A DNA stretch of 64,000 nt from Rikenellaceae bacterium (GTDB lineage: Bacteria; Bacteroidota; Bacteroidia; Bacteroidales; Rikenellaceae). The DNA is taken from NCBI GenBank assembly GCA_015059905.1, contig SUZN01000004.1:124001-188000 (forward strand), in the 5' to 3' direction. Positions 1-9,135 of the stretch are shown piece by piece. How positions within the stretch are numbered: the stretch's first letter is position 1; the number at the start of each line of letters is the position of its first letter. A model generated the notes under the pieces. That model made no database searches. It was not told where the DNA came from and was given only the letters and a program-made list of their open reading frames with translations. A program made the translations under genes and the position numbers.

Positions 1-845
1 CTGGTTATATCCTCGAGGACAAGGTGCAGATTGCCGAGCGCCACCTCATTCACAAGCAGTGTGAGGCACACGGCGTGGAGGACGAGCAGTTCAAGCTCGA
101 GCGCGATGTTATCGAACAGATTATATCTGATTATACACGCGAGTCGGGTGTGCGTTCTCTGGATAAGCAGATTGCCAAGCTTGCCCGTACACGTGCAAAG
201 AATATCGCCTTTGGCGAGGAGTATAACGCTTCACTTACGAAGGAGGATATTGAGAAGATTTTGGGTAAGCCCAAATTCCGCAACGATGAGTACGAGATTG
301 CTGGTATGATAGGTGTTGTTACGGGTCTTGCGTGGACAGCCGTTGGTGGTGATATCCTCTACATCGAGTCAGTCCTCACCCCAGGCAAGGGCGCTTTGAA
401 CTTGACGGGTAATTTGGGCGATGTGATGAAGGAGTCGGCTACGATTGCCTACGAGTGGGTGCAGGCGCACCACGAGGAGTTGGGTATCGCTGCCGAGATG
501 TTCGAGAAGAAGAACCTGAATATCCACGTTCCCGAGGGCGCAATTCCAAAGGATGGTCCTTCGGCGGGTATCACGATGGTGACATCAATCGTCTCTACAT
601 TCACCTCGCGCGAAGTGAAGGAGCGCATCGCAATGACTGGCGAGATGACTCTGCGTGGCAGGGTGATGCCTGTGGGCGGCATTAAGGAGAAGATACTCGC
701 GGCAAAGCGTGCTGGTATCAACGAACTTATCCTGTGCGAAGATAACCGCAAGGATATCGAGGAGATTAAGGCAGAGTATGTTGCGGGTCTGAAGTTCCAC
801 TACGTGAAGCAGATTGACCAGGTGTTGAAGTTGGCGTTAAAGTAA
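1..845 (+). CDS. lon: ATP-dependent protease Lon, C-terminal part (5' end outside window)
   Basis: This is the C-terminal part of the cytosolic ATP-dependent serine protease that degrades misfolded and regulatory proteins. The reading frame is open from base 3, so the gene starts upstream of the window and only the end of the AAA+ module and the protease domain are present. The catalytic serine lies in PKDGPSAG (Ser codon 561-563) and the catalytic lysine in [14 protein letters not shown] (Lys codon 684-686). They are 41 residues apart, close to the spacing in E. coli Lon. Both residues of the Ser-Lys dyad are intact. The stop codon is 14 bases before kdsB, so it may be co-transcribed with the Kdo genes. 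Confidence 0.97.
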   Translation, partial: GYILEDKVQIAERHLIHKQCEAHGVEDEQFKLERDVIEQIISDYTRESGVRSLDKQIAKLARTRAKNIAFGEEYNASLTKEDIEKILGKPKFRNDEYEIAGMIGVVTGLAWTAVGGDILYIESVLTPGKGALNLTGNLGDVMKESATIAYEWVQAHHEELGIAAEMFEKKNLNIHVPEGAIPKDGPSAGITMVTSIVSTFTSREVKERIAMTGEMTLRGRVMPVGGIKEKILAAKRAGINELILCEDNRKDIEEIKAEYVAGLKFHYVKQIDQVLKLALK

Positions 846-859
846 AACAATAGATAACG

Positions 860-1621
860 ATGGCTAAAGAGTTAAGTTTCATTGCAATTATCCCTGCGCG
901 TTATGCCTCTACGCGCTTCCCAGGTAAACCTTTGGCGTTGCTCGGAGGTAAGCCTGTTGTTCAGCGTGTGTATGAGCGTGTTACGCAGGTTATATCAAAT
1001 GCTGTTGTAGCTACCGATGACGAGCGCATCTTCGCCGCAGTGGAGTCTTTTGGCGGCAAGGTTGTGATGACATCGGAAAATCACAAGAGCGGCACAGACC
1101 GCTGCTGGGAGGCTTATCAGAAGCAGGGCGAGGAGTACGATGTTGTGATCAATGTGCAGGGCGATGAGCCTTTCATTGCCGAGAGTCAGTTGCGTGCAAT
1201 TATGGCTTGTTTCGAGAATGAGACAACCGATATAGCAACTCTTGTGAAGCCATTTTCTGTGGAGGATGGATTGGCGGCTCTTGAAAACCCCAACTCTCCA
1301 AAGGTGGTGCTCGATGCCGAGTCGCGTGCTATCTATTTCTCTCGTTCGGTGATTCCTTACCTGCGTGGCGTGGAGCGCGAGGAGTGGCTCGCAAAGCACA
1401 CTTTCTACAAGCATATTGGAATGTATGCCTTTCGCGCCGATGTGTTGCGTGAGGTTACCTCGTTACCACAATCTACGCTCGAGAAGGCGGAGTCGCTGGA
1501 GCAGCTGCGCTGGCTGGAGAATGGCTACAAGATTGGCGTGGGCATCAGTGATGTGGAGACTGTGGGTATTGATACACCCGAGGATTTGGCGCGTGCCGAA
1601 GAGTTTTTGAACAAGCAATAA
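860..1621 (+). CDS. kdsB: 3-deoxy-manno-octulosonate cytidylyltransferase (CMP-Kdo synthetase)
   Basis: Activates Kdo with CTP to CMP-Kdo, the donor for the inner core of lipopolysaccharide; cytosolic. The 253-residue length is normal for the family. The N-terminal nucleotide-binding loop IPARYASTRFPGKPL (about residues 10-25) and the block VVINVQGDEPFI with the metal-binding aspartate are clearly visible. It is the first gene of a compact run kdsB-kdsA-kdsD (gaps of 12 and 20 bases), which supplies Kdo synthesis and activation together. The phosphatase KdsC is not in this cluster. Start chosen at the ATG 14 bases after the lon stop. Confidence 0.97.
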   Translation: MAKELSFIAIIPARYASTRFPGKPLALLGGKPVVQRVYERVTQVISNAVVATDDERIFAAVESFGGKVVMTSENHKSGTDRCWEAYQKQGEEYDVVINVQGDEPFIAESQLRAIMACFENETTDIATLVKPFSVEDGLAALENPNSPKVVLDAESRAIYFSRSVIPYLRGVEREEWLAKHTFYKHIGMYAFRADVLREVTSLPQSTLEKAESLEQLRWLENGYKIGVGISDVETVGIDTPEDLARAEEFLNKQ

Positions 1622-1633
1622 AACCTTAAAACT

Positions 1634-2383
1634 ATGAATAAATTTGTTGCAGGTCCCTGCGTGATTGAGTCGGCAGAGTTGCTCGACTGCGTAGCGGCAA
1701 AATTGGTAGAGATAAATGCTCGTCTGGGCGTTGATATTATCTTCAAGGCATCGTTTGACAAGGCTAACCGCACATCACTCTCGTCATATCGCGGCGTGGG
1801 TCTTGATAAGGGCTTGCAGATGCTTTCCGATGTCAAGTCGAAGTGGGGCTTGAAGCTCTGCACCGACATTCACGAGGCGTGGCAGGCTGCTCCTGCGGGC
1901 GAGGTGATTGACGTGGTGCAGATTCCAGCTTTCCTCTGTCGTCAGACCGATTTGCTGGTTGCGGCGGCAAAGACAGGCAAGATAGTTAATATCAAGAAGG
2001 CACAGTTCCTTTCGGGCGAGGATATGATTTACCCTTACGAGAAGGCTGTGAAGTCGGGTGCGCAGGAGGTGTGGCTCACCGAGCGCGGTAATATGTTCGG
2101 TTATAATAACCTGATTGTTGATTTCCGAAATATCGCCGATATGAAGAAGATTGCGCCAACGGTCGTGATGGACTGCACTCACAGTGTTCAGCGTCCAGGC
2201 GCTGCGGGCGGCAAGACGGGTGGCAACCGTGAGTTTGTTCCCTCAATGGCACAGGCGGCGAAGGCGTTTGGTGCTAACGGCTTCTTCTTTGAGGTGCATC
2301 CCGACCCCGACAAGGGTATGAGCGATGCAGCCAATATGCTTGAGCTGGAGAAGCTGGAGGCAGTTGTTAAGAGCTTAATCTAA
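1634..2383 (+). CDS. kdsA: 3-deoxy-8-phosphooctulonate synthase (Kdo-8-P synthase)
   Basis: Condenses phosphoenolpyruvate with arabinose 5-phosphate to give Kdo 8-phosphate. The 249-residue TIM barrel carries the family signatures AGPCVIES near the N-terminus, KASFDKANRTS, and TDIHE. The cysteine in GPCVIES is the metal ligand of the metal-dependent (class II) enzymes; the metal-independent enzymes have Asn there, so this one is predicted to need a divalent metal. It is a little shorter than E. coli KdsA. Middle gene of the Kdo operon, just upstream of the isomerase that makes its substrate. Confidence 0.97.
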   Translation: MNKFVAGPCVIESAELLDCVAAKLVEINARLGVDIIFKASFDKANRTSLSSYRGVGLDKGLQMLSDVKSKWGLKLCTDIHEAWQAAPAGEVIDVVQIPAFLCRQTDLLVAAAKTGKIVNIKKAQFLSGEDMIYPYEKAVKSGAQEVWLTERGNMFGYNNLIVDFRNIADMKKIAPTVVMDCTHSVQRPGAAGGKTGGNREFVPSMAQAAKAFGANGFFFEVHPDPDKGMSDAANMLELEKLEAVVKSLI

Positions 2384-2403
2384 AACAAAATAAAACAATA
2401 AAA

Positions 2404-3366
2404 ATGAATTATACTTCGCAACAGATAATTGAGCTGGCGCAACGTACACTTCAGGTTGAGGCCGAAGCGTTGAACGTGATGGCAGCGAGCCTCGGCGAAG
2501 AGTTTATGGCGGCGGTGGATAGCATCCTCGGCTGCTCTGGAAAACTTATCGTGACGGGTATGGGTAAGTCGGGTCTGGTAGGTCGCAAGATTGCAGCTAC
2601 GCTGGCAAGCACAGGTACCCCAAGTTTTTATCTCCATCCAGGCGAGGCGTTTCACGGCGACCTGGGTATGATATCGAAGGAGGATGTAATCCTCGCTCTT
2701 TCATATTCGGGCGAGACCGACGAGGTGCTGAAGATTGTACCGTTTATCCACTCTAACGGCAATGTGCTTATCTCGATGACAGGCAACAAGGAATCTACCC
2801 TTGCCAAGAATTCAAATATTCATCTCGACGTATGTGTGAAGGAGGAGGCGTGCATCCTGCGTCTTGCCCCCACAACCTCTACCACAGCGCAGATTGCTAT
2901 GGGCGATGCGTTGGCGGTTGCGTTGATGAAGGCGAGGGAGTTTACCGCTATGGACTTTGCCCGCTTCCATCCAGGCGGCAGCCTGGGACGCAGACTGCTG
3001 ATGAGGGTTGGCAATGTGATGCGTAAGAACGACTTGCCTGTGGTGGCGGCTGATTGCTCGGCTACGGAGATGATACACAAGATGAGTCGTGGCGGTCTGG
3101 GTCTTATCATCATCAAGGATGGCGATAAGATTGAGGGTATCGTTACCGATGGCGACGTGCGCCGTGCTATGGAGAGCCGTCAGGCGGAGTTCTTCAACAT
3201 TCGTGCTATTGACATCGCTACACGTTCGCCAAAGGTGGTGAATGTGAATGCCAAGTTGGTTGAGGCAGAGAAATTGATGACATCCTATAAGGTCAATTCG
3301 CTGCTTGCGGTGGATGATGCTGGAGCGTTGCAGGGTGTAATTCAGATTTACGATATAAAGTTGTAA
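2404..3366 (+). CDS. kdsD: Arabinose-5-phosphate isomerase, SIS plus two CBS domains
   Basis: Interconverts ribulose 5-phosphate and arabinose 5-phosphate, the first committed step towards Kdo. The 320 residues comprise a sugar isomerase (SIS) domain at about 35-180 with VTGMGKSGLVGRKIA and the serine-rich SYSGET loop, then two CBS repeats at about 205-260 and 270-320. This is the KdsD/KpsF/GutQ architecture at normal length. Its place directly after kdsB and kdsA supports the Kdo role over GutQ-type sugar uptake roles. Its stop lies just before a fold-back intergenic element (3373-3473). Confidence 0.95.
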   Translation: MNYTSQQIIELAQRTLQVEAEALNVMAASLGEEFMAAVDSILGCSGKLIVTGMGKSGLVGRKIAATLASTGTPSFYLHPGEAFHGDLGMISKEDVILALSYSGETDEVLKIVPFIHSNGNVLISMTGNKESTLAKNSNIHLDVCVKEEACILRLAPTTSTTAQIAMGDALAVALMKAREFTAMDFARFHPGGSLGRRLLMRVGNVMRKNDLPVVAADCSATEMIHKMSRGGLGLIIIKDGDKIEGIVTDGDVRRAMESRQAEFFNIRAIDIATRSPKVVNVNAKLVEAEKLMTSYKVNSLLAVDDAGALQGVIQIYDIKL

Positions 3367-3372
3367 TCATCT

Positions 3373-3473
3373 AACGGTGCTCTTTTGGCATCTGGCTTGA
3401 TTTCGGGTTGCTCACATACGCCAAGTATGCTCCGCACCCTCAATCTGCGACCAGCTTCAAAATAGCTGTCGTT
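3373..3473. repeat. Intergenic fold-back element, copy A
   Basis: About 100 bases between kdsD and the DUF1080 gene that fold back on themselves. The outer arms (from 3373 and back from 3473) are imperfectly complementary, and the central core has the perfect stem CATAC/GTATG (3415-3419 with 3425-3429). The core follows the pattern CTCA-N2-TAC-N4-AGTA-N2-CT shared with the copies at 22587 and 39439. There is no T-run after it, so a simple terminator does not explain it. It encodes no plausible protein. Confidence 0.6.
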
Positions 3474-3526
3474 ATATGATTACAGTGTACTTAAATAATT
3501 TTAAGGAATAAAAGAAAACTACTAAT

Positions 3527-4840
3527 ATGAAGAAACTTATCTTGTTGGCGGCGTTTGCTGTATGTGTGATGTGTGCGCCAAGAGCGCAGGAGAGAGAGGG
3601 TTGGACAGCGTTATTCAACGGTCGAAGCCTCAATGGTTGGACAAAGTTGGGTGGCAAGGCTCAATATAAAGTGAAGGATGGTGCTATCGTGGGTGTGAGC
3701 ACCCTCGGACAACCAAATACCTTCCTCGCTACAAAGGCGGAGTATGACGATTTTATTCTGGAGTTTGAGTTTAAGGCTGACGAGGGCGTGAACTCTGGTG
3801 TGCAGTTGCGTAGCCACTCTGACAAGAGCTATCGCAATGGGGTTGTGTATGGCTATCAGTGTGAGATTGATTCGCCTACAACCACAGCCTCAATCTATGA
3901 CGAGCAGCGCAGTGGCTGGCTCTACAATGAGCCACAGATTGAGCGCGGCTATCGTGTGGGCGAGTGGAACAAGGTGCGTGTTGAGGCTGTGGGCAATCAT
4001 ATCAGGGTGTGGCTTAACGGCAAACCTACGGTAGATATGATTGATGATAAAGATGCAAGCGGTTTCATCGCGTTGCAGGTACACGAGGTGGGTCAGAATA
4101 AGGCTTTGGCAGGTCGCACAGTTAGCTGGCGTAATATCTTTATCAAGACAGAGGATTTGGAGAAGGAGCTCTCGCCAGAGATTACCTCAATTCCGCAGGT
4201 AAACCGTGTAGCCAACTATGTCTCAAAGCGCGAGGCAAACGAGGGTTGGACTCTGCTCTGGAATGGTAAGGATATGAAGGGCTGGAAGAGTCTTGACCCT
4301 AAAGGCGATATGTCGAAGGGTTGGACCCCAACCGATGGCGTGCTTGTAATCAAGCCAAAGTCGGGCGCGGGCGATATCATTACCGAGAAGAAATATCACG
4401 ACTTTGAGCTCTCGATTGATTTCCAGATTACCAAGGGGGCAAATAGCGGCATCAAATATTTTATTTCAGAGAATGGCAGCATCGGTTGCGAGTTCCAGCT
4501 TCTGGATGATGATAATCACCCCGATGCAAAGATGGGCTTCAAGGGTAATCGCCGTTTGGGCTCGCTCTATGACATCATCCCAGCGCAGGGCTGGAAGCAC
4601 GCCGACCACTACGGCTGGAACACAGCCCGCATTGTGGTTAAGGGAAACAAGGTTGAGCATTGGCTAAATGGCGTGAAGATACTCTCTTATGAGAAGGGTG
4701 GTCATATGTGGAAGGCATTGGTGTCGCATAGTAAGTTTGCCGATGTGAAGAACTTTGCGGGTGGCGACGGTGGTCATATCTTGTTGCAGGACCACTTCGA
4801 CGAGGTGCATTTCCGCAACCTGAAGATTCGTGAGTTATAA
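3527..4840 (+). CDS. Exported protein with two DUF1080 (3-keto-disaccharide hydrolase) domains
   Basis: An exported protein of 437 residues with an N-terminal signal peptide (about 1-20) and two concanavalin-like DUF1080/PF06439 jelly rolls, at about 25-210 (opening WTALFNGRSLNGW) and 240-437 (opening WTLLWNGKDMKGW). Members of this family cleave glycosides that have been oxidised at C3 of the sugar. The partner oxidoreductase that makes 3-keto sugars is typically of the Gfo/Idh family, and such a gene lies three genes downstream (5966). The substrate cannot be told from sequence. Predicted location is periplasm or outer membrane. Confidence 0.85.
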   Translation: MKKLILLAAFAVCVMCAPRAQEREGWTALFNGRSLNGWTKLGGKAQYKVKDGAIVGVSTLGQPNTFLATKAEYDDFILEFEFKADEGVNSGVQLRSHSDKSYRNGVVYGYQCEIDSPTTTASIYDEQRSGWLYNEPQIERGYRVGEWNKVRVEAVGNHIRVWLNGKPTVDMIDDKDASGFIALQVHEVGQNKALAGRTVSWRNIFIKTEDLEKELSPEITSIPQVNRVANYVSKREANEGWTLLWNGKDMKGWKSLDPKGDMSKGWTPTDGVLVIKPKSGAGDIITEKKYHDFELSIDFQITKGANSGIKYFISENGSIGCEFQLLDDDNHPDAKMGFKGNRRLGSLYDIIPAQGWKHADHYGWNTARIVVKGNKVEHWLNGVKILSYEKGGHMWKALVSHSKFADVKNFAGGDGGHILLQDHFDEVHFRNLKIREL

Positions 4841-4851
4841 AACGTATAACG

Positions 4852-5085
4852 ATGAAGGATACAATCATTACGGCAGCAGTCAAGCGACGTGAGTTGTGGA
4901 TTCTGCTAATCTGTTTTGTGGTGGCAAACATCGCCAATTGGGTGGCAATAATCAAGTTCTCTGCCCCCTGGTATGAGGTCTTTACACAGATTGGCTACGT
5001 GGTCGTTACAACGCTTGTTATTTATGCGTTGGTTACGATGGTGCGATTGGCTTTTTGGTTAATAAAGTATATTTCGCGTAATTAG
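4852..5085 (+). CDS. Small inner-membrane protein, two TM helices
   Basis: A protein of 77 residues with two predicted membrane helices (about 15-35 and 44-70), a charged N-terminus (KRRE) and a basic C-terminus. Not recognised as a named family. It lies 11 bases after the DUF1080 gene and 2 bases before the TTG start of the ApbE gene, so it is very probably translated in the same operon. No catalytic motif is visible. A helper for membrane attachment is possible but nothing shows it. Confidence 0.65.
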   Translation: MKDTIITAAVKRRELWILLICFVVANIANWVAIIKFSAPWYEVFTQIGYVVVTTLVIYALVTMVRLAFWLIKYISRN

Positions 5086-5087
5086 TT

Positions 5088-5954
5088 TTGGCTGCGAAGT
5101 TCCGTTATAGCGAGAAAAACCCGTTGCATCCAATCTCTTTTATCGAGATGGATGCGATGCACACTCATATGGAGTTATTATTAACGGGACTTGAGCGTGA
5201 GCAGGGCGAGCGTCTGGCAGCAAGCGTGGAACAGCGCGTGAAAGCGATGGAGCGCCGTTTCAACCGCTTTGATATGAAGAGCCCGCTGGCGGTGCTCAAT
5301 AGTAGGGCAGCAGCGGAGAGTGTTGCGGTGGATGACGAGCTTTTTATGGCGCTGGAGTTGTGCGAGGTGTTTCGCGTGGCGACCAGAGGTTATTTTTCGG
5401 TGTCAACCTCTACCTCGAAGGCGGATGTAGTGCCATACAGGCTTGATGCGAAGAGCCACAGCGTGGAGTTTAGTGGCGAGGGCATACAGCTCGATATGGG
5501 CGGTTTTGCCAAGGGCTTTGCTCTGGAGCAGGTGGCGAGGATGGCACGTGAGGCGGGGGCGAAGCTGGGTTTGTTGAATTTTGGAAATAGCTCGGTTGCG
5601 GGCATTGGGCACCACCCCTATGGCGAGTGGTGGTCGGTGGGTGTTGTGAATCCCGAAAATGTAGGTGTGGCGGCTTGTGAGGTGCATCTGTGTGACTCGG
5701 CGATGTCGGTGTCGGGACGTAGTACGGCAGGTGAGTACCACATCATAAACCCTCACACAGGTGTTAAGGTGGCGCAGGATGAACTGATTTTGGTTGAGGG
5801 ACGCTCGGCATTGGTGGCGGAGGTGTTATCAACGGCCTTGTATGCCGCGCCACACGATGAGCGCCGCGCCATTATGCGAGAGTTCGAGGGATATACGGCA
5901 ACGGAGTTGTTCTGCTCAAAGCAGGGCGGCACAGAGTGTAGGAAAATAGAGTAA
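5088..5954 (+). CDS. apbE: FAD:protein FMN transferase (ApbE family)
   Basis: ApbE enzymes split FAD and attach FMN covalently to Thr/Ser of target proteins such as NqrB/C, RnfG and FMN-binding domains. The 288 residues include LDMGGFAKGFALE (FAD/metal site), HIINPHTG, and AEVLSTALYAA near the end, all family hallmarks. The start is a TTG 2 bases after the previous stop; an in-frame ATG at 5148 would cut into the first conserved strand. Unlike most ApbE proteins, no signal peptide or lipobox is visible, so this copy looks cytosolic, or its export start has been missed. No obvious flavinylation target is encoded beside it. Confidence 0.85.
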   Translation: MAAKFRYSEKNPLHPISFIEMDAMHTHMELLLTGLEREQGERLAASVEQRVKAMERRFNRFDMKSPLAVLNSRAAAESVAVDDELFMALELCEVFRVATRGYFSVSTSTSKADVVPYRLDAKSHSVEFSGEGIQLDMGGFAKGFALEQVARMAREAGAKLGLLNFGNSSVAGIGHHPYGEWWSVGVVNPENVGVAACEVHLCDSAMSVSGRSTAGEYHIINPHTGVKVAQDELILVEGRSALVAEVLSTALYAAPHDERRAIMREFEGYTATELFCSKQGGTECRKIE

Positions 5955-5965
5955 GAAGATATAAA

Positions 5966-7270
5966 ATGAACAGAAAAGAGTTTTTATCCGATTGCGGTAA
6001 GATGGGAATGGCGGGCGTAGCGTTGTCGCTCTTTCCATGGTTGGAGTCGTGCAGCGAAAAGGCGAAGCAGGAGCTTAAGGGCGAGAAGGCACAGATAGGT
6101 ATTATCGGTACTGGCTCGCGTGGTTTGTTCCACATAAAGCACTTGGTGCAGATGCCTAATGTGGAGGTTGTGGCGTTGTGCGATAACTACCGTCCACATC
6201 TGGAGGATGCAGCACAGTATTACCCCAAGGCAAAACTTTATGATGACTACCGCCGATTGCTTGAGAATAAGGATGTTAAGGGCGTGATTATTGCCACTCC
6301 GCTATATCTGCACGCACCAATGACCATAGCTGCTTTGGAGGCTGGTAAACGAGTTTTTTGCGAGAAGTCGATGGCTTACACGCTGGACGAGGCTCTGGAG
6401 GTCTATAACCGTCGCAAGGAGCTCGGGGGTGTGCTTTTCATTGGTCAGCAGCGTCTGTTTGACCCCAAGTATGTGAAGGCTATGCAGATGATTCACGAGG
6501 GTGTGATTGGCGATGTTGTAGGTGTGAGAAACTATTGGTACAGAAACAATAATTGGCGCCGTGAGGTGCCTTCGCCCGAGCTGGAGCGTCATATCAATTG
6601 GCGACTTTATAGCGAGTATTCACGTGGCTTGATGACCGAGCTTGCGTGTCATCAGCTTCAGAACGGCTCGTGGGCGATGGGTATGTTGCCCGAGAGGGTT
6701 ATGGGCGCAGGTAGCCTGATACATTGGAATAAGGAGGATAAGCGTGATGTCTATGATACAGTAAGTGCCATCTTCACCTATCCCAATGGCGTGAATATGA
6801 CCTTTGAGTCAATCATCTCAAACAAGCACTTCGGTATGGGCGAGCAGATACTCGGTACGAAGGGTACGATTGACCTCGTAACTGCTATGCACTACACCGA
6901 CGAGCCAGCACCAAAGGGTAGCGGTATGCATCAGCTTATTGAGCAGATTGAGAGTGGTGTGATGTCCAATTCTGTTTTCGCTGGTACATCGTGGGCGGCA
7001 GAGTCGTCGGCGTTGGCTCCAGGTATGCCTATTATGCAGAATGTGAAGGTGGTGTCGGGTGAGAGTTCGGTGGGTGCCGAGGCTGATGGCTCGCGCGAGT
7101 TGCTGGAGGCGTTCATGCATGCAGTGGTTACGGGCAAACAACCCGAAAAAGTGCTGGAGGAGTCATACTACGCTACGCAGTTTGCCCTGCTTGCAGACAA
7201 AGCAATGCACGAGGGTGCAATCCTTACATTGGATGAGAAATATAAAGTGCCATATACACCACTTGGATAA
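5966..7270 (+). CDS. Exported Gfo/Idh/MocA-family sugar oxidoreductase
   Basis: An NAD(P)-dependent dehydrogenase of 434 residues acting on a sugar or sugar derivative. The Rossmann loop IGIIGTGSRG is at about 44-53, and the Gfo/Idh signature is present as CEKSMAYT at 129-136 (EKS in place of the usual EKP). Residues 1-29 form a hydrophobic leader ending in LESC, resembling the Tat/lipoprotein leaders common on Bacteroidales members of this family, although the twin arginine is absent (NRKEF). With the DUF1080 protein upstream this suggests oxidation of a glycoside followed by cleavage. It overlaps the UbiD gene by one base (TAATG). Confidence 0.88.
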   Translation: MNRKEFLSDCGKMGMAGVALSLFPWLESCSEKAKQELKGEKAQIGIIGTGSRGLFHIKHLVQMPNVEVVALCDNYRPHLEDAAQYYPKAKLYDDYRRLLENKDVKGVIIATPLYLHAPMTIAALEAGKRVFCEKSMAYTLDEALEVYNRRKELGGVLFIGQQRLFDPKYVKAMQMIHEGVIGDVVGVRNYWYRNNNWRREVPSPELERHINWRLYSEYSRGLMTELACHQLQNGSWAMGMLPERVMGAGSLIHWNKEDKRDVYDTVSAIFTYPNGVNMTFESIISNKHFGMGEQILGTKGTIDLVTAMHYTDEPAPKGSGMHQLIEQIESGVMSNSVFAGTSWAAESSALAPGMPIMQNVKVVSGESSVGAEADGSRELLEAFMHAVVTGKQPEKVLEESYYATQFALLADKAMHEGAILTLDEKYKVPYTPLG

Positions 7271-9120
7271 TGTATAAAAGCCTTAAAGATTTTATCGCTC
7301 GTCTGGAGCGTGAAGGAGAGTTGATACGAGTTTCTGCGCCCGTATCAACTCGTTTTGAAATAGCCGAGCTGACCGACCGTCAGGCAAAGAGCGTGGGCGG
7401 CGGCAAGGCTCTTTTGTTTGAAAACACCGATGCGGAGTTTCCTGTTATCACAAATATGATGGGCTCGTCAAAGCGTATGGCGATGGCGCTTGGTGTGGAA
7501 CGATTGGAGGATATAGGCTCTCGCATAGAGGCTCTGCTGGGCGATGCCTTGAGTCCAAAGGCTTCGCTGTGGGATAAGATGCGTATGCTGCCATTGCTTG
7601 CTGATGTGGCGAAGTGGTTTCCCAAAAATATCTCTGGCAGGGGTGCTTGTCAGGAGGTTGTGTGGCAGGGCGATGAGGTTGATATGGAGCGTCTGCCGCT
7701 GTTACATTCGTGGGAGTCGGATGGTGGCTCATTTGTGACCTTGCCGATGGTAAATACCATTGACCCCGAGACAGGCTTGCGAAATGTGGGTATGTATCGT
7801 ATGCAGCGCTTCGATAAGCGTTCTACGGGTATGCATTGGCATATTCACAAGACTGGTGCACGCCATTATGACGCATACAAGCGTCTGGGGCAGCGTATGC
7901 CTGTTGTGGTGGCGTTGGGCGGCGACCCAGCATATACCTATGCCGCTACGGCTCCTATGCCCGATAATATGGATGAGTATCTGCTGGCGGGTTTTCTGCG
8001 CCAGAAGCCTGTGCGGCTGGTAAAGGCTCTGACCTGCGATATTCGCATCCCCGAGGATTGTGATTTTGTGATTGAGGGATATGTTGACCCTATGGAAGAG
8101 AAGGTTGTAGAGGGCGATTTTGGTGACCACACAGGCTTCTATTCGTTGAAAGATTTATATCCTCGTTTCCACGTTACCTGCATCACTCATCGCCGCGATG
8201 CCATCTATCCCGCTACGGTGGTGGGAGTGCCACCGCAGGAGGATGCCTACATTGCCGAGGCTACGGAGCGCATATTCCTTGCTCCGATACGTCTGGCTGT
8301 GCAGCCCGAGGTGAGCGATTTGTGGATGCCTGTGGAGGGCACGGCGCATAATCTGGCTGTCGTGGCTATTGACAAGCGTTATGGCGGTCAGTCGAACAAG
8401 GTGGCGCAGTCACTGTGGGGCGCAGGGCAGATGATGTTTAATAAATATATGGTAGTGGCATCATCGGCGGTCAATGTACGCTCATTTGCCGAGCTCGCAC
8501 GTCTGTTGCGCCGAGCAGATTTGAGTCGCTCGGTAATTCGCTCCGAGGGTGTGCTGGATGTGCTTGACCACGCAACGGCAACGTGTGGCTATGGCGGAAA
8601 GCTGGCGCTTGATTTGACCGATGTGGATATAAATGCTACGGTTACGCCTGTTGAGGTGCCTCGCACAGCAAGTCCTGTGGGCGGAATAAAACTCTTTGAT
8701 ATACGCTTTGTGGAGAGTTGTGCTCTGTTGCTGCTCTTTGCTGATGAGAGCCGCCCCATTGAGGTGGATGTTGAGGCGTATCTGCGTGAGAATAATATTG
8801 AGGGTATGAAATATGTTGCTGTGTTCGATTATCAGGCTATGTCGATGTCTGCGAGCGACCTACTGTGGCTTGCAATGGCAAATAGTGACCCTCGTCGTGA
8901 TGTAAAGCTGCTTGCTGGTGGCGAACTTCTGCTCGATGCGCGCAGCAAGCACCCAGGCGTAAAGGATAACCCAAAGCGTTTCCCAAATGTCGTGATGTCG
9001 TCGGTGGAGACCATCGAGAAGGTGGATGCCCGCTGGCAGGAGTATGGTGTAGGTGAGTTTATCGCCTCGCCATCACGCAAATATCGCAAATTGTGGCTCT
9101 CGCCACGTGCCGAGTGGTAG
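7270..9120 (+). CDS. ubiD: UbiD-family decarboxylase, probably menaquinone pathway
   Basis: A prenylated-FMN-dependent decarboxylase of 616 residues. The core motif EGDFGDHTGFYS (Glu281 and following) and the NVGMYRMQ block are those of UbiD proteins. Bacteroidales members of this length are usually annotated as the menaquinone biosynthesis decarboxylase; the true substrate is an inference. It needs a UbiX-type flavin prenyltransferase, which is not in the window. Translationally coupled to the preceding oxidoreductase by a one-base overlap; the next gene begins 15 bases later. Confidence 0.9.
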   Translation: MYKSLKDFIARLEREGELIRVSAPVSTRFEIAELTDRQAKSVGGGKALLFENTDAEFPVITNMMGSSKRMAMALGVERLEDIGSRIEALLGDALSPKASLWDKMRMLPLLADVAKWFPKNISGRGACQEVVWQGDEVDMERLPLLHSWESDGGSFVTLPMVNTIDPETGLRNVGMYRMQRFDKRSTGMHWHIHKTGARHYDAYKRLGQRMPVVVALGGDPAYTYAATAPMPDNMDEYLLAGFLRQKPVRLVKALTCDIRIPEDCDFVIEGYVDPMEEKVVEGDFGDHTGFYSLKDLYPRFHVTCITHRRDAIYPATVVGVPPQEDAYIAEATERIFLAPIRLAVQPEVSDLWMPVEGTAHNLAVVAIDKRYGGQSNKVAQSLWGAGQMMFNKYMVVASSAVNVRSFAELARLLRRADLSRSVIRSEGVLDVLDHATATCGYGGKLALDLTDVDINATVTPVEVPRTASPVGGIKLFDIRFVESCALLLLFADESRPIEVDVEAYLRENNIEGMKYVAVFDYQAMSMSASDLLWLAMANSDPRRDVKLLAGGELLLDARSKHPGVKDNPKRFPNVVMSSVETIEKVDARWQEYGVGEFIASPSRKYRKLWLSPRAEW

Positions 9121-9135
9121 AATAATCGTTGCAAT

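Noticed and set aside
3373..3473. Fold-back element A as a simple terminator
   Set aside because: It lacks a T-run after the stem, and the core is shared with other copies, so a repeat family explains it better.
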